The notes under the pieces are model-generated. The model ran no database searches. It was given only the letters and a program-made list of their open reading frames with translations, and was not told the DNA's origin. Made by a program: the position numbers and the translations under genes. 64,000 bases of DNA from Bog-756 sp035949055 (GTDB taxonomy: Bacteria > Actinomycetota > Acidimicrobiia > Acidimicrobiales > RAAP-2). The stretch is from contig DASZIO010000059.1 in the NCBI GenBank assembly GCA_035949055.1, positions 1 to 64,000 of the forward strand. The letters run 5' to 3'. Below, piece by piece: positions 63,539-64,000 of this stretch (position 1 is the stretch's first letter; every line of letters begins with the position of its first letter).

Positions 63539-64000
63539 TCACCTGCTCCTGAGCGAAGTGACATCGAACTCGGGGGCCGGGTCGTCGAGCGGGAGGACCA
63601 TCCGCGGCGCCAGGGGTTGGTGACGCTCCGCGGTAAGGCGGACCGCCGTGCCATAGGCGGTGAATCCCACGGCGTGGTGGGCGAAGTCCATGGGTCCCTC
63701 CGTCACCCGCACTCCGACGACGCCGGTGCTGTCCATGGCCAGCGCCGACTGCTGCATTCGTTCCATGGCTGACTCGCGGGCCGCGTACATGGCCTCGGTG
63801 AAATTGGTCAGCTCGACGTTTTGGGATTTTTGCTTGATGGCGACCCCAGCCGAACGACGTGGTGCGTAGACGAAGCTCGCTCCGACGGCCAAGCCGAGCG
63901 GGACCCATCCGGCGACATGAAGGAGGGCGAAGTCGCGTCCCGAGAGGTCTGAGACGAACGGGGGATCAGGGGAGAGGCCCTTGGACCCGGTGGGACGGAC
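63539..64000 (-). CDS. YbjQ-like heavy-metal-binding-domain protein, N-terminus outside the window
   Basis: The frame is open to the last base of the window and reads GLSPDPPFVSDLSGRDF, then WVPLGLAVGASFVYAPRRSAG. It continues VELTNFTEAMYAARESAMERMQQSALAMDSTGVVGVRVTEGPMDFAHHAVGFTAYGTAVRL, the YbjQ/DUF74 fold in its actinobacterial two-part form. YbjQ proteins form pentamers of unknown function, sometimes annotated heavy-metal binding. The apparent ATG at 63892 is internal; the real start is beyond 64000. Confidence 0.75.
   Translation of the reverse strand, partial: VRPTGSKGLSPDPPFVSDLSGRDFALLHVAGWVPLGLAVGASFVYAPRRSAGVAIKQKSQNVELTNFTEAMYAARESAMERMQQSALAMDSTGVVGVRVTEGPMDFAHHAVGFTAYGTAVRLTAERHQPLAPRMVLPLDDPAPEFDVTSLRSR

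Overview
The window is high-GC actinobacterial chromosome. It encodes coenzyme F420 biosynthesis (CofD and CofE), enzymes of families that use mycothiol, RF2 without a programmed frameshift, FtsE/FtsX, SecA, a manB/Trm112/phosphomannose-isomerase block and many start codons that directly follow a -10 hexamer. Gene order resembles the mycobacterial fbiAB/manB/manA/sahH and hpf/secA regions, but WhiB2 and the usual corynebacterial genes are absent. The best guess is an Acidimicrobiia-type actinobacterium; this is inference, because no rRNA gene is present. There is no prophage, insertion sequence, CRISPR array or tRNA gene, so the window looks like core chromosome.

Layout. 1-5155: surface-polysaccharide genes on + (UDP-glucuronate decarboxylase end, two GT2 transferases, a membrane-anchored protein, an NDP-sugar pyrophosphorylase, a UDP-glucose 4-epimerase-like enzyme). 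5169-6861: cofD-cofE on -. 6951-11415: three GT4 transferases and a GDP-deoxysugar-type reductase. 11542-11988: a small coiled protein with a triplicated MPEIK start, facing a strong hairpin terminator. 12203-17142: a 1141-residue GT2/membrane fusion and a DUF5719 protein. 17139-21541 (-): methyltransferase, nitronate monooxygenase-like protein, a decayed DinB-like gene and FtsH. 21641-28770: CPBP protease, large membrane protein, Lon-N domain protein, phosphomannomutase, Trm112-like protein and sugar-phosphate isomerase.

28770-29289 is a gene-free stretch that folds into a large structured RNA closed by a 16-bp helix. It precedes the ribosome hibernation factor gene and fits the raiA RNA class. 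Then come secA, prfB, ftsE-ftsX, a serine hydrolase and a nucleotidyltransferase. 37298-46426 holds acyl-CoA metabolism, an archaeal-type riboflavin synthase, bioA-bioF-bioD and an NfeD-like/slipin pair. 46442-51876 holds ABC-F, dihydrouridine synthase, Maf, a DUF3039 protein and bioB with a BsaP-like partner. 51932-64000 holds an acyl-CoA dehydrogenase, a secreted beta-propeller, adenosylhomocysteinase, a mycothiol-dependent-type enzyme, a secreted GH3 glycosidase, a ribbon-helix-helix-type protein with a three-octamer operator candidate, a membrane-anchored PQQ-type propeller, an HD protein and a partial YbjQ-like protein.

Themes. (1) Nucleotide-sugar supply and glycosyl transfer to the cell surface. 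(2) Cofactors: F420, biotin (bioA/F/D plus bioB with an Fe-S type helper) and riboflavin made by an archaeal-type synthase. (3) Translation and secretion maintenance. (4) Frequent leaderless-type starts, two of which appear to drive tiny ORFs overlapping the next start codon.
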